Shown in pieces: positions 12,675 through 24,124 of a DNA stretch of 64,000 nucleotides. This DNA comes from Calliphora vicina. Its lineage: Eukaryota; Arthropoda; Insecta; Diptera; Calliphoridae. The notes beneath the pieces are model-generated. The model did not search any database. It was given only the letters and a program-made list of their open reading frames with translations, and had not been told where the DNA came from. The stretch spans positions 58,212,247-58,276,246 of the forward strand of contig NC_088784.1 in assembly GCF_958450345.1 (NCBI RefSeq), written 5' to 3'. The position numbers and the translations under genes were made by a program. Position 1 is the stretch's first letter; the number at the start of each line of letters is the position of its first letter.

Positions 12675-13426
12675 AAATATTAAAACTAACAAGATTTGTT
12701 TCTATTTTTAATGTACTTACCATAAATTAAATGTTTTTGGATTTAGAGTTGTATAGACGAACTGTTATATAGAAGATATGCGATATTACTTAATCACTAT
12801 CCGATAGAAAGTTATAAGGTGGTAAATTTTGATGCCAACGTTTTTAATAATTTTGATTTTCATTTTTAAAAATTGTTTAAATAATTTATAATTTTATTTA
12901 AATAATAAGCGGAAATGGAGATACCTTTATCCCAACACATTTAGCTGCGGTACATCTAAGATCTTTTATTAAAGTGAACGCAATAGTAAACTTTTATAAA
13001 TTTCATCTAAAAATCGAGGGGGCCTTAAAAAATCGAAATATCCAGACTTATTGGATAAACAAAATTTATTGTATAAAAGAGCATCTCTGTCTAATATTTT
13101 TTTAAAACTTGAGTCGATTAGTAAACTAATACATTTTAGCTTATAATTATTCAGATAAATTGAAAAATACTCCTAAAAACTTTTCATCTCTTTTAAAAAT
13201 CGTTATATCGTGATTCAAATTTTTAGTGTTCATGTAAGGAAGACTAGGTATTTTGGTTTTAAATCTTAAAACTAACGTAAATGTGAATACTTTATTGTAA
13301 TAGAGTTAAAAATACTTTTTTACACTAAAATATTTTATTTTTTAAATTTATAATTCACAAAAACGGATTTTACACGCTGAAGTACTACTTTTGTTCACAC
13401 ATAACGCTACTGATGAGCTAAGAAAT
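12675..13426. other. No gene recognised
   Basis: AT-rich sequence without recognisable open frames, transposon ends or RNA genes. Confidence 0.45.
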
Positions 13427-13942
13427 AACAAGTAAAGAGCTATATTTGGCTGTGCCGGATCTTATATACCCTTAACCAAATTATACTTTAAAATAAATTT
13501 TTTTAAATATTTTTAGGTAAACAAAATTTAAACAAATTTTTTTTTCGAAATTGTTTTTTAATTAGTTTGAAAAAGTTTTTTCCAATTTTTTTTTTTAAAT
13601 TTTAATAAAAAAATTTTTTAAAAAAAAGAATTTATGACAAAAATCGAGGCTGTCCCGGTTTTTTCCTTATATCTCAGCCATTTGTGGGTAGATTTTGTCG
13701 ATTTTAAATAGCAACCGAGTCGGAAGAATTCTCGATATATTGATGTATGAATCATGGATGTAAGTTATTTGGGGGCCACGGAAAGTTGATTTCATCAAAC
13801 AGATGGACAGGCTATTTCGATTTCGGTATCTATAACGATCCAGAATATATATACTTTGTGGGGTCGCAAATGAAAAATGAAGAAACTACAAACGGAATTA
13901 CAAACTTATATATACCCTTGCCACTCATGGTGAGGGGTATAA
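13427..13942. repeat. Dispersed fly repeat, family B
   Basis: It starts AACAAGTAAAGAGCTATATT, then GGCTGTGCCGGATC and TATATACCCTTAACC, and ends CATGGTGAGGGGTATA. The terminal TATACCC/GGGTATA pair is inverted. A truncated copy with the same start sits at 28955-29176, and an inverted internal fragment at 4776-4880. The 71-residue frame inside (13747-13962) is part of the repeat, not a gene. The superfamily is unresolved. Confidence 0.7.
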
Positions 13943-15678
13943 AAATCATGATCAAAAATTGACTGAAATTTCTATAAAATTATGTTTTTGACCATATATG
14001 TATCTATGTATATTTATACAATTTGAAAATGAGTAAAAATTTGATTTCGTACAATACTCTGCTGACAACAAACAACAAGGACAAGAACTACATGAATTGT
14101 CTGTCAAAAGGAATTTATTGTATGAGTTTTGTATTTGTCAAATATGCACAAATGAATGTGTGAGTGTAGGTGAGCCCATTGACATGTCCTGCAGAATAGA
14201 AGTACATACATATGTATGATTGTATGCCTCCTATTATCCTTTTGTCAGTACAAGTGCATCTGATCAATGCATTCAGATGGACGTATGAGTCTTATCTTTT
14301 GTATCAGATACAGAATGTTCAATGCTAAAATACATTCGCAGACAATAAGTACAAATCTAAATGTTATTTTTTTTTTTTCAATTTCAAATCATAAAGACGA
14401 ACACAATGAGATATTGAAATTAATATTGAAATTAAAGGACATTTATGGAAGTTATAAAAATTTATAATTGGATACGTACATACATACATATTATTTAAAT
14501 TACACTTTTCAAAAATTAAATAATCTTAAAGAAAAGTATTTGCTAAAACAATCATTAAATTTATATACATTTACAAAAATCAATCAATATGTATTTAAGC
14601 CTCTTATTGTTGCCATACAATCTGACAGACTTAAATGCGCCTCAAACAAGATGGATGCCAAGGGACGCCTACTACACACAATTATTTGAATTAAATTAGT
14701 CTAACATTTCCTAACAGCACGTTTTTATAAAACTTAAAGCTTAAACAAACAAAAAATTGATTTAAAAATTGAATTTTATTTAATTAACAGCATGTTTTTA
14801 TAAAATGAATCAAATGCGAACCAATACGTTGTTATAAATCAGAAGAATTTGTTTAGTTTTTAATGCGGTTTAGAATCGGAATTTCAGTACAATTTAAAAA
14901 TAAAAGAAGAGGGAAATGAATCTGTTTGCATAAAATTTCACAAGCGCAAAAAGGAATGTTGCAAGTTTTGAATTTGGACCTCATGGGACCCAGGGTTCCC
15001 CAAAATATGACACCTCAAAATAATAAAAATTTCAATAAAAATCTTTGAAAAAAACATATTAAGGGTATTAATTTCAGAAAAATGGAAAATTACACTCGAT
15101 TTTATTACATCTTACACAACAAACACATGAACAAAATTCCACATAAATATAAATATACAATATACAAATATACATATGTAAAAGTGTAAAAAAAATCCGA
15201 TTGTAAATTTATATTTTTCTGAAATGAATACTCTTATTAAATCATTTATTATGGAAAATTGCAATATTAAGAGCAAGCTTGGACATGACGTTGGAAGCGG
15301 TTAGAAAATATGACAATAATACTAAAGACATTTAAATGCCAGCATTCTAAAACAATGGAAACCAGGGGCCGAATTACCGCAGTCGTGATTGAATGAGCTC
15401 TCGTATCGAAAAATAATTTCGATATCGAAATTATAAAAGAATTCTTGCTCAATATCGAATGTCATTATCTCGTATATGAAAAATACGATCAGTTTTACTC
15501 TTTATCGAATGCGGAAATTCGACACCAGATTAATGAGAGTTTTATGGAGAGCAATATCTATAGTTGGTACTTTATTAGCATATTAAATTCGAATTATTTT
15601 TATTAAATAACTTAATGTAGAATATTAGCACCAAATTATGTATAGAAATATGTATGTATTTATGTTAAATCATTAAAA
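13943..15678. other. 3' flank of ADK copy 1, no further gene recognised
   Basis: The sequence contains TACATA microsatellite-like runs and AT-rich filler. A piece near 14960-15015 (GAATTTGGACCTCATGGGAC) resembles the inner part of the CACAGT elements. The short frames at 14267-14689 and 15267-15452 show no domain. The minus-strand AATAAA nearest the ADK stop is at 15599-15604. Confidence 0.45.
15599..15604 (-). terminator. Candidate polyadenylation signal of ADK copy 1
   Basis: TTTATT on the plus strand gives AATAAA on the minus strand, 75 bases beyond the stop codon of the last ADK copy 1 exon. This is a usual distance for a short 3' UTR, but AATAAA is common by chance in DNA this AT-rich. 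Confidence 0.4.
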
Positions 15679-16417
15679 CTAAACACCAATGGAAGTTTCA
15701 TGATATGAGCAACGACCATTCTTTTGAATTGATTTCGATGCAAGACAACTAGCCACCAGAGCGCAATGACTTAGCGAACTTTTATTTAACCACTCATGGA
15801 GAAAAGCTGCAACAAACACGTCACCACAACCGGTAGTGTCAGTGATATTTTCAACTGGCGTTACATGAAATGTACAATAAGTTATGTTGCCGGGCGTAGA
15901 TTTGCCGGGAACATAATTTGTTATCATTTCAACAACTCCAGCGCCATTTGTAATCACAAGAATCTTGGGAACTTTTGACTCTTTCGCCAATCCTATGGCC
16001 AACTCCTTAATGCAACTAGCACCCCAACATTCACGGAACACTTCGAACTCAGCTCTATTACCGAATATGAATAGCGAGTTATTAGCCAAGAAGAGCATGT
16101 GTGGGAAGTTGATTCTTACAATGTAATCTGCACTTAAATTCAGTGCCAGATATCGGCGGCCTTTTAGGTAATGGCGCACTATGAAAGTAGTGACAGCTTC
16201 GCATTTTGGCACAAAAAATCCTTCAATATAGAAAATCTGTTTACGATTTAGTGGTCTAAGAAATGAGCTATTCTCTTCATTTTCCACTTGTTGCAAATAA
16301 GATCCTGTAAATTTAACCGAAGCACCATTATTGGTGTATAAAGATTTTGAGTCCTTATGAACCAATGATATGCGACGCCCCGTAGACGTATCGGGTATAG
16401 TTTGCAATTTGAAACAG
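15679..16417 (-). CDS. Adenosine kinase-like gene, copy 1, exon 4 (C-terminal two thirds)
   Basis: ADK phosphorylates adenosine to AMP using ATP in the cytosol. This exon encodes residues 123-368 of a spliced 368-residue protein. It carries the ADK blocks TSTGRR, QIFYIEGFFVP, NLSADYI and FIFGN, and the phosphate-binding/catalytic motif DTTGCGDVF near residues 316-324, with the catalytic Asp at about 322. The usual GAGD reads GCGD, as in copy 2. The acceptor is CAG at 16418-16420. The position homologous to the copy 2 acceptor reads CAA, so three extra codons (CTG TTT CAA) are included. The C-terminus lacks the RxGCNLP-like ending of copy 2 and is diverged. Whether it is an active kinase is uncertain. 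Confidence 0.85.
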
Positions 16418-16480
16418 CTGAAACGAAAATCCATATGTTATTCAATATGAAAAGGTCAAAATAAATGCATTTAAACTTAC

Positions 16481-16636
16481 TATCTATCCATATTAGCATT
16501 TTTCAAAAGTTCAAACATTATTTTAGATTGATCATCATCTCCACATGCTCCAAAAAATAAAGCCTTCGTTCCCAATGACTTTAAAATGCAAACAGTATTC
16601 ATGGCAGATCCACCTAATTTAGGCTCGTGCTGTTCC
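16481..16636 (-). CDS. Adenosine kinase-like gene, copy 1, exon 3
   Basis: This 156-nt exon has an AG acceptor directly upstream (16637-16638) and a GTAAGT donor at 16475-16480. It encodes the pfkB signature-1 region, reading PKLGGSAMNTVCILKSLG and then FFGACGDDDQS. The GGSxxNT core that contacts the substrate is intact; the Arg that follows in copy 2 (NTVRIL) is Cys. The exon ends on a split TA|C codon, so it joins exon 4 in frame through Tyr 123 and skips the TAG seen if the donor is ignored. The downstream intron is only 63 bp; the upstream one is 14,136 bp. Confidence 0.85.
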
Positions 16637-16868
16637 CTGAAATGAAAAACGTGTATATTAGGGTGGGTCGATTTAGGAATCGATATTGTGCCATCGATTT
16701 TTCGATAGCTTTAGGCAAGAGGAAAAAAAGTTCCACTACGACATATCAAAAAAAAATTTTCGAGGCCCCCAAATTTCAGAAAAGTAAAAAAATTTAGTTT
16801 TTATCAACTTTTAGACTTGAAGTAACACTTTAAATAGAACATGCGTATGATTAAAACATAGACAACAA
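16637..16868. other. Start of 14-kb intron 2 of ADK copy 1
   Basis: The intron runs 16637-30772 on the minus strand, with acceptor TTTCAG next to exon 3 and donor GTACGT next to exon 2. This edge contains a GGGTGGGTCGATTTAGGAAT stretch and AT-rich sequence with no coding frame. Nearly all of the rest of the intron is transposon-derived, as listed separately. Confidence 0.6.
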
Positions 16869-17200
16869 CCATTGTAGAATAAGCAAGGTACAATTATTAG
16901 AAAGTATATTCTCAATTATACATTCCCTATAACGTCAAACAAAAGAAAATTAAAAAATATAAAAAGGAAATGCCAAAAAAAAATAATTGAATTAAAATTT
17001 TTATTACAAAAATTTACTAACAATTGAAGAAAAACTATATTTTTTTTAATAAGTGTTTATAATTTCAGTTAAAACGTAACAAATTTAAAAAATATCGCGG
17101 TAAAAAATTAAAAAAGTTAAGTGATTAAATACATAGTTTGACGTTTTAGGGGTGAACATTGGCAACTCTCTAATAATTGTACCTGGTAACTGATTGTACC
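16869..17200 (+). repeat. Left arm of a 332-bp inverted repeat pair
   Basis: It reads CCATTGTAGAATAAGCAAGG at the outer end and TAACTGATTGTACC at the inner end. The right arm at 20541-20873 is an almost exact reverse complement along its whole length. The pair brackets 3.3 kb with two further inverted-repeat elements, so the whole 16.87-20.87 kb block could fold into one giant stem-loop. There is no coding potential in the arms. Confidence 0.85.
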
Positions 17201-19550
17201 CCTAGGTCTCCACGTAGCAATATTTATTGCTGCAATTGTCAAATTTGATTGCTACGTATGGCAATTTGCGAGTGTAGACGGCAAATTGCCATACGTAGCA
17301 ATCCATTGCGCAATGATTGCTCTGTGACGGTTGATACTTTGAAATTTCTTTGGGAAAAATATTTTGATATTTTTTCCCATTATTTATACTATTGACCAAC
17401 ACTGAGATCAATGAATGATCATCACTGAACACAATTTTGGTTGGTTACTCTTTTTGTATTGATATTTCTTTTCATTTATGTTTTCGACTGGGAAGAGTTT
17501 AAAGAGAATAAATCCCGTTAGGTTATTTAATGAATTGAAAGCTTGTTACTTCTAAAGTCATTCATATTAATTTATTAATAAAGTGCATTTTGAATGATCA
17601 ACATCGAATGTTGCAATTGCAATATTTTTTTAAAAAGTAACACAAGTATAAAAGTATAAAAGTTCTAGTTTTTTCTGAAATAAAAGAAAATATTTAAATA
17701 ATAAATATTTTTCAATTTATTTAAAATTTTTAAAATAATTTAATAAGTGTTTAAAGAAGGTAATATTTTTAAAGAAAATATTTTTTTTACTATTCTTAAG
17801 TTAGCTAAACTTATTATATTTTAATAGGTTACGGTTATATCAAAGCCGTGGGGGCTAGTTGTTCCCCAAAACCCCACGTGTAACCACTGGACTGTTACAT
17901 AACGGTGCAAATTATTATTTTTGGATCCACGTGTAAACTTTCATTATACTTTATTGTTCCAAACTAGAACTACTTTTATCGTCTTTTCCTGGGATCGAAC
18001 TTATAGTTTTCGATGCACTACCATTTGCCTCACCAGGAAATTACTGCATTTTACCAGCTAAACTTTTCGCCAAGTCATACCCACCTGCTATAACCAACAT
18101 CTACCGGCTATACCGAAAATTTACCAGCTTTAAATATACCCTCAGCTTTGACAAGACACTCGGCCAGAACACATAAATCACCTGCCAGATCTACAACTAT
18201 TAATTTCATTTTCTTTTTATAATCCTAAACATTAACAAATTTAGTCTTACAATACCAATTTTCCAAATTTAACATTCTAGATTTTCTAATTTAATTAAGT
18301 TTTAATACCTTTCGATTTTTTTTTAAGTCTATTCCGAATCGGTTTTCCAATTTGTTGTTTTCAAAACTAAAATATTTCAATTTAAAATTATTACATTCGT
18401 TTTTAGTACAAATTATAATAATTTTCAAATCTAACCCCAAGATACCATTTCATTCCTTAATATCAGTAATTTTTTTTTGAACATTAATTCCTAAATCAAT
18501 TTTCGAGTTCTCTTAAATACGCTTGTACTTAAATTTACTAATCCCATTTTGAAATTTCATAATTAGTACGTTAAGAGATTACTAACCTAAATCTAGCTCA
18601 TCACTACGAATGCACAGGCCTATGCAACGTGGGATTGATAAGAGTAAGTTTTATTCTCTTTAAGCATTATTATTGTTTCGTACTTTCATTTATTTATGTA
18701 CAATATGTACCTTAACCACTTATTTTATAAACTTATTTCTTTATTGTTTTTGTATTTCTTTTTTTTTTTTTGAATATTAAATAAATAGTTGTGAATTGAT
18801 CAAATTAAATAGCTATGATGAATTAAATGTGAATATAATTTAGGAGAGTCAAACAAAAACTAAGTGTAGGGGTTCCCTTTAAATTAATACGGTATAAGAG
18901 GAACAATGGTTGGTGTGGGCAAGGGATTAAGTCATCTAATAATCTCTCACAGCTTAATGATATCCAAAATAAAGTAGTTTCAGTTTAAAATTAAAGGTTT
19001 TTTTTCTCAGTCCGTCAGTGTATAATTGTTATTTCGCACGTTCAGATTATTTTGTATATGGTAGTGATTTCTTTGATGGATTTAAGTGACAAGAACCCCA
19101 CCCCAAACCGACGAGTCCTAGCTTATGTGAACGTGCAGCCACATAATCCATCCATTACATCTAGAATGAAACATTTTTTTTGAATGATGCCATTACAGCT
19201 CTACTGATTGCCTGAGCAATTATTGCTAAGCAATAAGCTGTCAGTTCAGTTGTCATTAATGTAAAATTTCTTCTTTCTATGATTCGGTGCGATTAATTTA
19301 TACATATTTAATTTATTTAAGTACCAAAAGTAAAAAAACAAAGAAATTAGTGAAAAAAATCATGCAATACAAAATATAAGCAAAATACACTAAAGTTTTT
19401 CATAGAACTTCTCGCGTTGAAAATTTTGTATTTGTGACGAACGTTTTCTCCACCTAAAGCAATCAGCAATCACTCTGCTGTTGTTCTGCCGACGTTATTG
19501 CTTGAGCTTAGCAATAAATATTGCTACGTGGAGACATGGGGTACCATAGT
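17190..19550. mobile_element. Inverted-repeat element, family E, long copy with internal insertion
   Basis: The ends read GTACCCCTAGGTCTCCACG and, inverted, GTACCCCATGTCTCCACG, each followed by TAGCAATATTTATTGCT. The same element without the internal insertion lies at 36984-37400; the two agree at both ends and along the right-hand ~300 bp. In this copy about 1.87 kb of foreign sequence interrupts the left part. No transposase frame is recognisable. Confidence 0.7.
17323..19196. mobile_element. About 1.87-kb insertion inside the family E element
   Basis: Comparison with the uninterrupted copy at 37060-37090 shows that 17323-19196 is extra. The 5-mer GCTCT appears at both junctions, which would be a target duplication. 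A 5-bp duplication fits LTR-type or Transib-type insertion. The interior has tracts such as CCCCACGTGTAACC and a CAAAATAAAGTAG stretch, but no LTR pair, primer-binding site or coding frame could be confirmed. Confidence 0.45.
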
Positions 19551-20525
19551 AGAAAAATAGAAGGTAGTTTCATTCTCTCTTTATTTTTTAAAATTCTACG
19601 TCTGACATGCTTAAGGATTTTGACGTTTTCGTTAAAATAGTAATGCCATATCAATTTTAAATTTTCCCTTTGGGAATACATAATTTTCATTAATTTGAAA
19701 ATTATTAAAAAAATAGAAAAAATATTTACCCAACAACAACAGTTTATGGATATATGTAAAGCTTGCGAAGAAGATTTGCCAAAACAGCCAATGGTGTGCT
19801 CCGACCATTTAGTTGAAAGTAATATTTCAGTTAAAACAAAGCGTGTGAGATTGGATATGAATGCTGTCCCAATGAACACAAGGTAACTTCAAAATACTAT
19901 TTATTATGTAAACATATTTTGGGATATATATCACCGATTATTACCGATCATAATCCATTAACTATGCACACTGGAGTAGAATCGAAATTATTTGAAAATA
20001 AAGCTCGTATTTCTAAACGGCGTACCCAAGGAATATTCGAGTTTAAGATTTGAAAATGAACCCCACAAATACTTCAATGGTGGCGCTATGGGACCCAAAG
20101 TAGGGCACCTTCGACATGTAAATTTGTTAAACGCGTGCCATTTTTTGTTTTCCATCCGTTTTCCATTGAAAATACATTCTTCCGTGTGCTACTTGTCTCC
20201 TATAATTAAACCTCCATTTAAAAGATATAAAATATTTACATAGTAATAAAAAAATGAAGAAAATGCATACATATAAAAATAATCAACGTGTTTTAATAAG
20301 TAATCGAACGTTAGGAATTGAATCAATAACTCCCAACACAACATAATACATTTTTATTTAAATAATAAATTAAATTACACATTTTTTGTAAAAAAATTCT
20401 CGAAAATCATAATCATTTTTTGGAATGTGGCAACGCTTTTTATAATGCTCACAAAAAAAAGAAACTTCAAAAAACCTTATTTTAAAAAAAAAATTTTGAT
20501 TGAAACTACCTTCTATATTTTTATC
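19551..20525. mobile_element. Inverted-repeat element, family F, carrying a THAP-like fragment
   Basis: The left end contains ATAGAAGGTAGTTTCA and the right end its inverse, TGAAACTACCTTCTAT. The right-end sequence recurs once more just outside the 20541-20873 arm (20871-20905). Related ends (GGTAGAATCACTA) occur near 7003-7030 and at 24125-24594. The interior has a fragment that looks like the end of a THAP domain, suggesting a P-element-like origin; this is inferred. Confidence 0.5.
19740..19882 (+). pseudogene. THAP-domain-like exon fragment
   Basis: The frame reads PMVCSDHLVESNI and then RVRLDMNAVP. This matches the end of a THAP zinc finger: a C..H pair in a CSDHF-like motif, then the AVP box. 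It is followed at 19883 by a plausible GTAACT splice donor. The N-terminal zinc ligands of the domain were not found upstream in frame. THAP domains are DNA-binding modules of P-element transposases and of some host proteins. Being inside an inverted-repeat element in an intron favours a transposase relic. Confidence 0.5.
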
Positions 20526-20540
20526 ATGATTGAAACCATG

Positions 20541-20873
20541 GTACAATCAGTTACCAGGTACAATTATTAGAGAGAGCTTCCAATGTTCACCCCTAAAACG
20601 TCAAACTATGTATTTAATCACTTAACTTTTTTTAATTTGTTACCGCGATATTTTTTAATTTTGTTACGTTTTAACTGAAATTATAAACACTTATTAAAAA
20701 AAATATAGTTTTTCTTCAATTGTTAGTAAATTTTTGTAATAAAAATTTTAATTCAATTATTTTTTTTGGCATTTCCTTTTTATATTTTTTAATTTTCTTT
20801 TGTTTGACGTTATAGGGAATGTATAATTGAGAACATACTTCCTAATAATTGTACCTTGCTTATTCTACAATGG
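20541..20873 (-). repeat. Right arm of the 332-bp inverted repeat pair
   Basis: Reverse complement of 16869-17200 with very few differences. It starts GTACAATCAGTTACC and ends ATTCTACAATGG. On both of its sides lies the 31-bp block beginning TTGAAACTACCTTCTATATT, in direct orientation, as if the arm had been inserted into or recombined with that sequence. Confidence 0.85.
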
Positions 20874-20905
20874 ATTGAAACTACCTTCTATATTTTTATC
20901 ATGTT

Positions 20906-21446
20906 AAAAATGTGTATAACGAATTTGACATAAAAATACTAACAAATAAACAAAAAAAATATAAAACCAATATTGTGTGCTATTTTTCAAAAAAGAAGTA
21001 TTTTTTATCTTTCTTTTAACCCTCCGTTAGTCGTAATCAATTTCAATTGAGATTAGTCGCAATGTATCATATTGATATCAATAAAGAAGAAGCCGCGTTT
21101 GAAAATAATCTCTTCACTTTTTATTTCGTAAACATAAAAACAATATTAAATTCAAAGTATTTAATAGAGTAATTAAAATTAAATTTCAGTAAAAAATATA
21201 TTTTTATCAAAAAATAGCTTCACAATTAGGATTTAAAAAAATTTACAATAAACAAATTTTTGGTGTATCAACCAGATCAGTTGCGACTAACGGAGGGTTA
21301 ATAATTAACCCTGTTAGCAGATGTCAATAAAAGACGTCATGAAATTCTGTTTTTAACAGGTTCAGAAGTTACAGTTACATTATATTTGATCACTATAACT
21401 GCTCTAACTACTTTATACACAAAAAAACGATCGGGTATTCCGTTAA
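20906..21446. other. Intronic AT-rich sequence with a short inverted pair
   Basis: CCCTCCGTTAGTCG near 21020-21034 and its inverse CGACTAACGGAGGG near 21284-21298 bracket about 280 bp, a probable small MITE. No coding frame. Confidence 0.5.
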
Positions 21447-21506
21447 GGATACATTACATTATGGTCGGCTAACCCAGCCTTTAGCCGACCGTAATGTAAT
21501 GTATCC
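21447..21506. repeat. Near-perfect 60-bp palindrome
   Basis: GGATACATTACATTATGGTC... pairs with its inverse ending ATGTAATGTATCC. The stem is about 26 bp with one mismatch and the loop about 8 bp. A second hairpin (21510-21547) follows directly. Confidence 0.85.
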
Positions 21507-21509
21507 TTT

Positions 21510-21547
21510 ACATGTGTTTTGTTATTGTAACAAAACCAAAACACATG
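21510..21547. repeat. Short palindrome next to the 60-bp hairpin
   Basis: CATGTGTTTTG and CAAAACACATG form the stem around TTATTGTAACAAAAC. Adjacent to the previous palindrome; together they make a two-hairpin block within the intron. Confidence 0.75.
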
Positions 21548-21959
21548 TAAAATTTACACTCAAAGTACACTCGTAAAAATTCTAAAATAATCCAGCGGTT
21601 TTATGATCGTTTTTTTTTGTTCCCATTACATGTGGATTTGCAATGAAGTAACAAATCTATACAATTTCTGCCGTTTTCGATTTTTCATGATTTTTTTAAA
21701 ACAAAAAATTTGATATTTTCATATCGAGGTTTTATATTCAAATAGTGCTGTATGACATTTTCTCGAAAATGTGGTTTTTATAGCAATGTATTCCCTGAAT
21801 AATTTGTCATCTGTCATTTAAATTAAAAAAAAAAAAAAACATTTCCAATGGTTTTTTTCATAAAATTTGTATTGTGCTATCTAACACACAATTTATTTTG
21901 TTAGTAAAAATATTCGTTTATATAATAAAATATTAAAAGTGTTTTTTATAATATATAAT

Positions 21960-22213
21960 TGGTCAATTCACAAGGTCTCTTATCATGTCATATTGTCATA
22001 ATGTCCTAATATTTCATAATGGTTTTTATTGTTTTTCAAGCAAAAAATGTCCTAAAATAATAGTACTCTGTATGCTATGTTTATTGTGTTATCGTAACCA
22101 ACCAGTAGAGGCCTTCGCCGAATGCCTAAGTGTCGGTTAAGCCGAGCTGCCGTGTCGAGATATATTAAGACATTATGACAATATGACTGATAAGAGACCT
22201 TGTGAATTGACCA
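21960..22213. mobile_element. 254-bp palindromic MITE
   Basis: Terminal inverted repeats of about 50 bp begin TGGTCAATTCACAAGGTCTC at both ends and continue to GACATTATGACAATATGA on the right, with few mismatches. The middle ~150 bp is unrelated and slightly GC-richer (GCCGAGCTGCCGTGTCGAG). No target duplication could be fixed. Confidence 0.8.
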
Positions 22214-23095
22214 AATATACATATATTACACCGTACGACACTCAATATTAGACACGAACCGGATGATATACGTCTAAAACTATAAATTAAATGGAGAAAA
22301 ACTGCGTTTTCAGTTTTTCATTTCGTGATCCTTTTTCCTTTTAAAAGGACTTCAAATTTTCAGAGGAGTAAATTTTTGTTTTAAAATACTTCTGATCATC
22401 CTACTATGCCAAATTTGATTTCAAATGATCAGGAAGGGTTGTAAAATATTTCGTATTATTTTGATTTTATCCTGTCATGATCAAAAGATGTTAAAAATGT
22501 CCTTTAAAATTTTTATCCTCGAATATCCTTTTAGATTTCCAAAAATGTTTTTTCAAAAAAATAGTGAGTTAAAGATCCATATATTGAATACCGCATGCCA
22601 AAATTTCATCCTTTAAACTTCACTACTTAAGTGTTTAATAATATTTTAAATTTGTATTATTTGATTTTTTATATTTTATTTTAATATTTCATTCGAAAAA
22701 ATATAACAAAAACCGTTGCAACGGTTGTGAAAAGAAACCAAGAATACTTTTTAATAAACAAGTAAAATGGTATAGTCGGGCAAGCCCGATCAACCAACAG
22801 AATGAATTCCCTACAGCCTATATTTGAAACGTTTTGGAGTATGTCCTGAGTAAGTAAGAAAATTTTTTTAAAGACCCACGTAGCACAGCTTCCTACATAA
22901 AGAAATTCTGTGTGAAAATTCTAGAAAGCTGATTAGCTTTATGTATAAACTTTCTTACAACTACGAAGTTCTCCACGTATGTAAAACTATGTCCTATTCA
23001 ACTAAGCAGATATTAAAAACTTGTCTTATAGGGCCCATTCACTACACCATCATGAATGTACAATCAAGTGATTGTGCCAGCTGATTGGCCGTGTA
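22214..23095. other. Intronic sequence, no gene recognised
   Basis: AT-rich sequence. Near 22759 a short piece, AACAAGTAAAATGGTATAGT then CGGGCAAGCCCG, resembles the start of family A repeats and is then lost. No coding frame. Confidence 0.45.
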
Positions 23096-23486
23096 TAGTA
23101 TTTATAAAAAACCGACTTTTTAAAAAACCGGTTTGTCGGTTAACCGAAAATTTGCCTTTTTTAAAAAACCGGTTTTTCGGTTAACCGACATCGAAAAAAC
23201 CGGTTAACCGTCATATATGTGTAGAAAACATAGAATGTCCAATAAATTATATACATCTTTTAAAATTTGTAGTTTTTAGTAGTCGGGAATAGTTAATATT
23301 ATGTAACTATAAATATGCAAAAGTGCTAAGTCCATTTTATTTTGTAAAAATTTCAAAATTATTATTCCATTCCAATGGAATTGAGTATAAATATATAATA
23401 CTTGTTTTAATTACACTATACAACACCATACAAAATTACGAGGTCCGACCAATAAATTTTGATAGGGGAGACAAAATAAAAAGACA

Positions 23487-24123
23487 CTGAATTTCATTTG
23501 AGGGGGGGTTAAAGTCTCCCAACTCTGGCACATTCTTATTGTTAATCGTCATACGAAACCATGTAAAAATACATAGTAAAATTTCACGGACAATATTTTT
23601 GCGGAACATTTTAACTCCTTAAATCCCTGTTTTAATGGATTTTGTTGCTCTTTTTTAAAATAAGGACAAAAAAGACCCATGCCTTGAGGTGTTAGAGGGT
23701 TAACATATTCTACAAAAATGTTCTCCGTAACATTTTGCATAAATTTGCTGAATACATTTTATACCTCAAATGGTTTTTAAAATAAAATTCTTAATAAATG
23801 CGAAATTAACCCTCGGCTTATGTTATGTCTTATTTCTGACTTTCTGGTTGAATTTTCCGTTTTGGTGTATTTAGGGACTTACAGTAAAATTTTACGGATA
23901 ATATTTGTTTTGCTCATTTTTAAAAAAAGGACAAAAAAGACCCATGCCTTGAGGATTTAGAGGGTTAACATATTCTATAAAAATATTCTCCGTAACATTT
24001 TACATAACTTTGCGGAACATATTTTATACCTAAAATGTAAGGATCATATGGTTTCTTATGAAGATTAACAATAGGAATGTGCCAGAGTTGGGAAACTTTA
24101 ACCCGCCCTCAAATGAAATTCAG
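23487..24123. mobile_element. Foldback element nested in the hAT-like element
   Basis: Arms of about 63 bp begin CTGAATTTCATTTGAGGG on the left; the right arm is the inverse with three or so differences. The interior has a direct duplication: a block starting GGACAAAAAAGACCCATGCC and continuing through GTTAACATATTCTA occurs at about 23655 and again at about 23930. No coding frame. Confidence 0.75.
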
Positions 24124-24124
24124 A

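Noticed and set aside
16478..16480. In-frame TAG at the end of ADK copy 1 exon 3 that would suggest a pseudogene
   Set aside because: It spans the GTAAGT donor. After splicing the codon is TAC (Tyr) and the frame continues.
17323..19196. Solo LTR of a retrovirus-like element
   Set aside because: No TG...CA ends with exact short inverted repeats could be fixed, and there is no second copy; kept only as an unassigned insertion.
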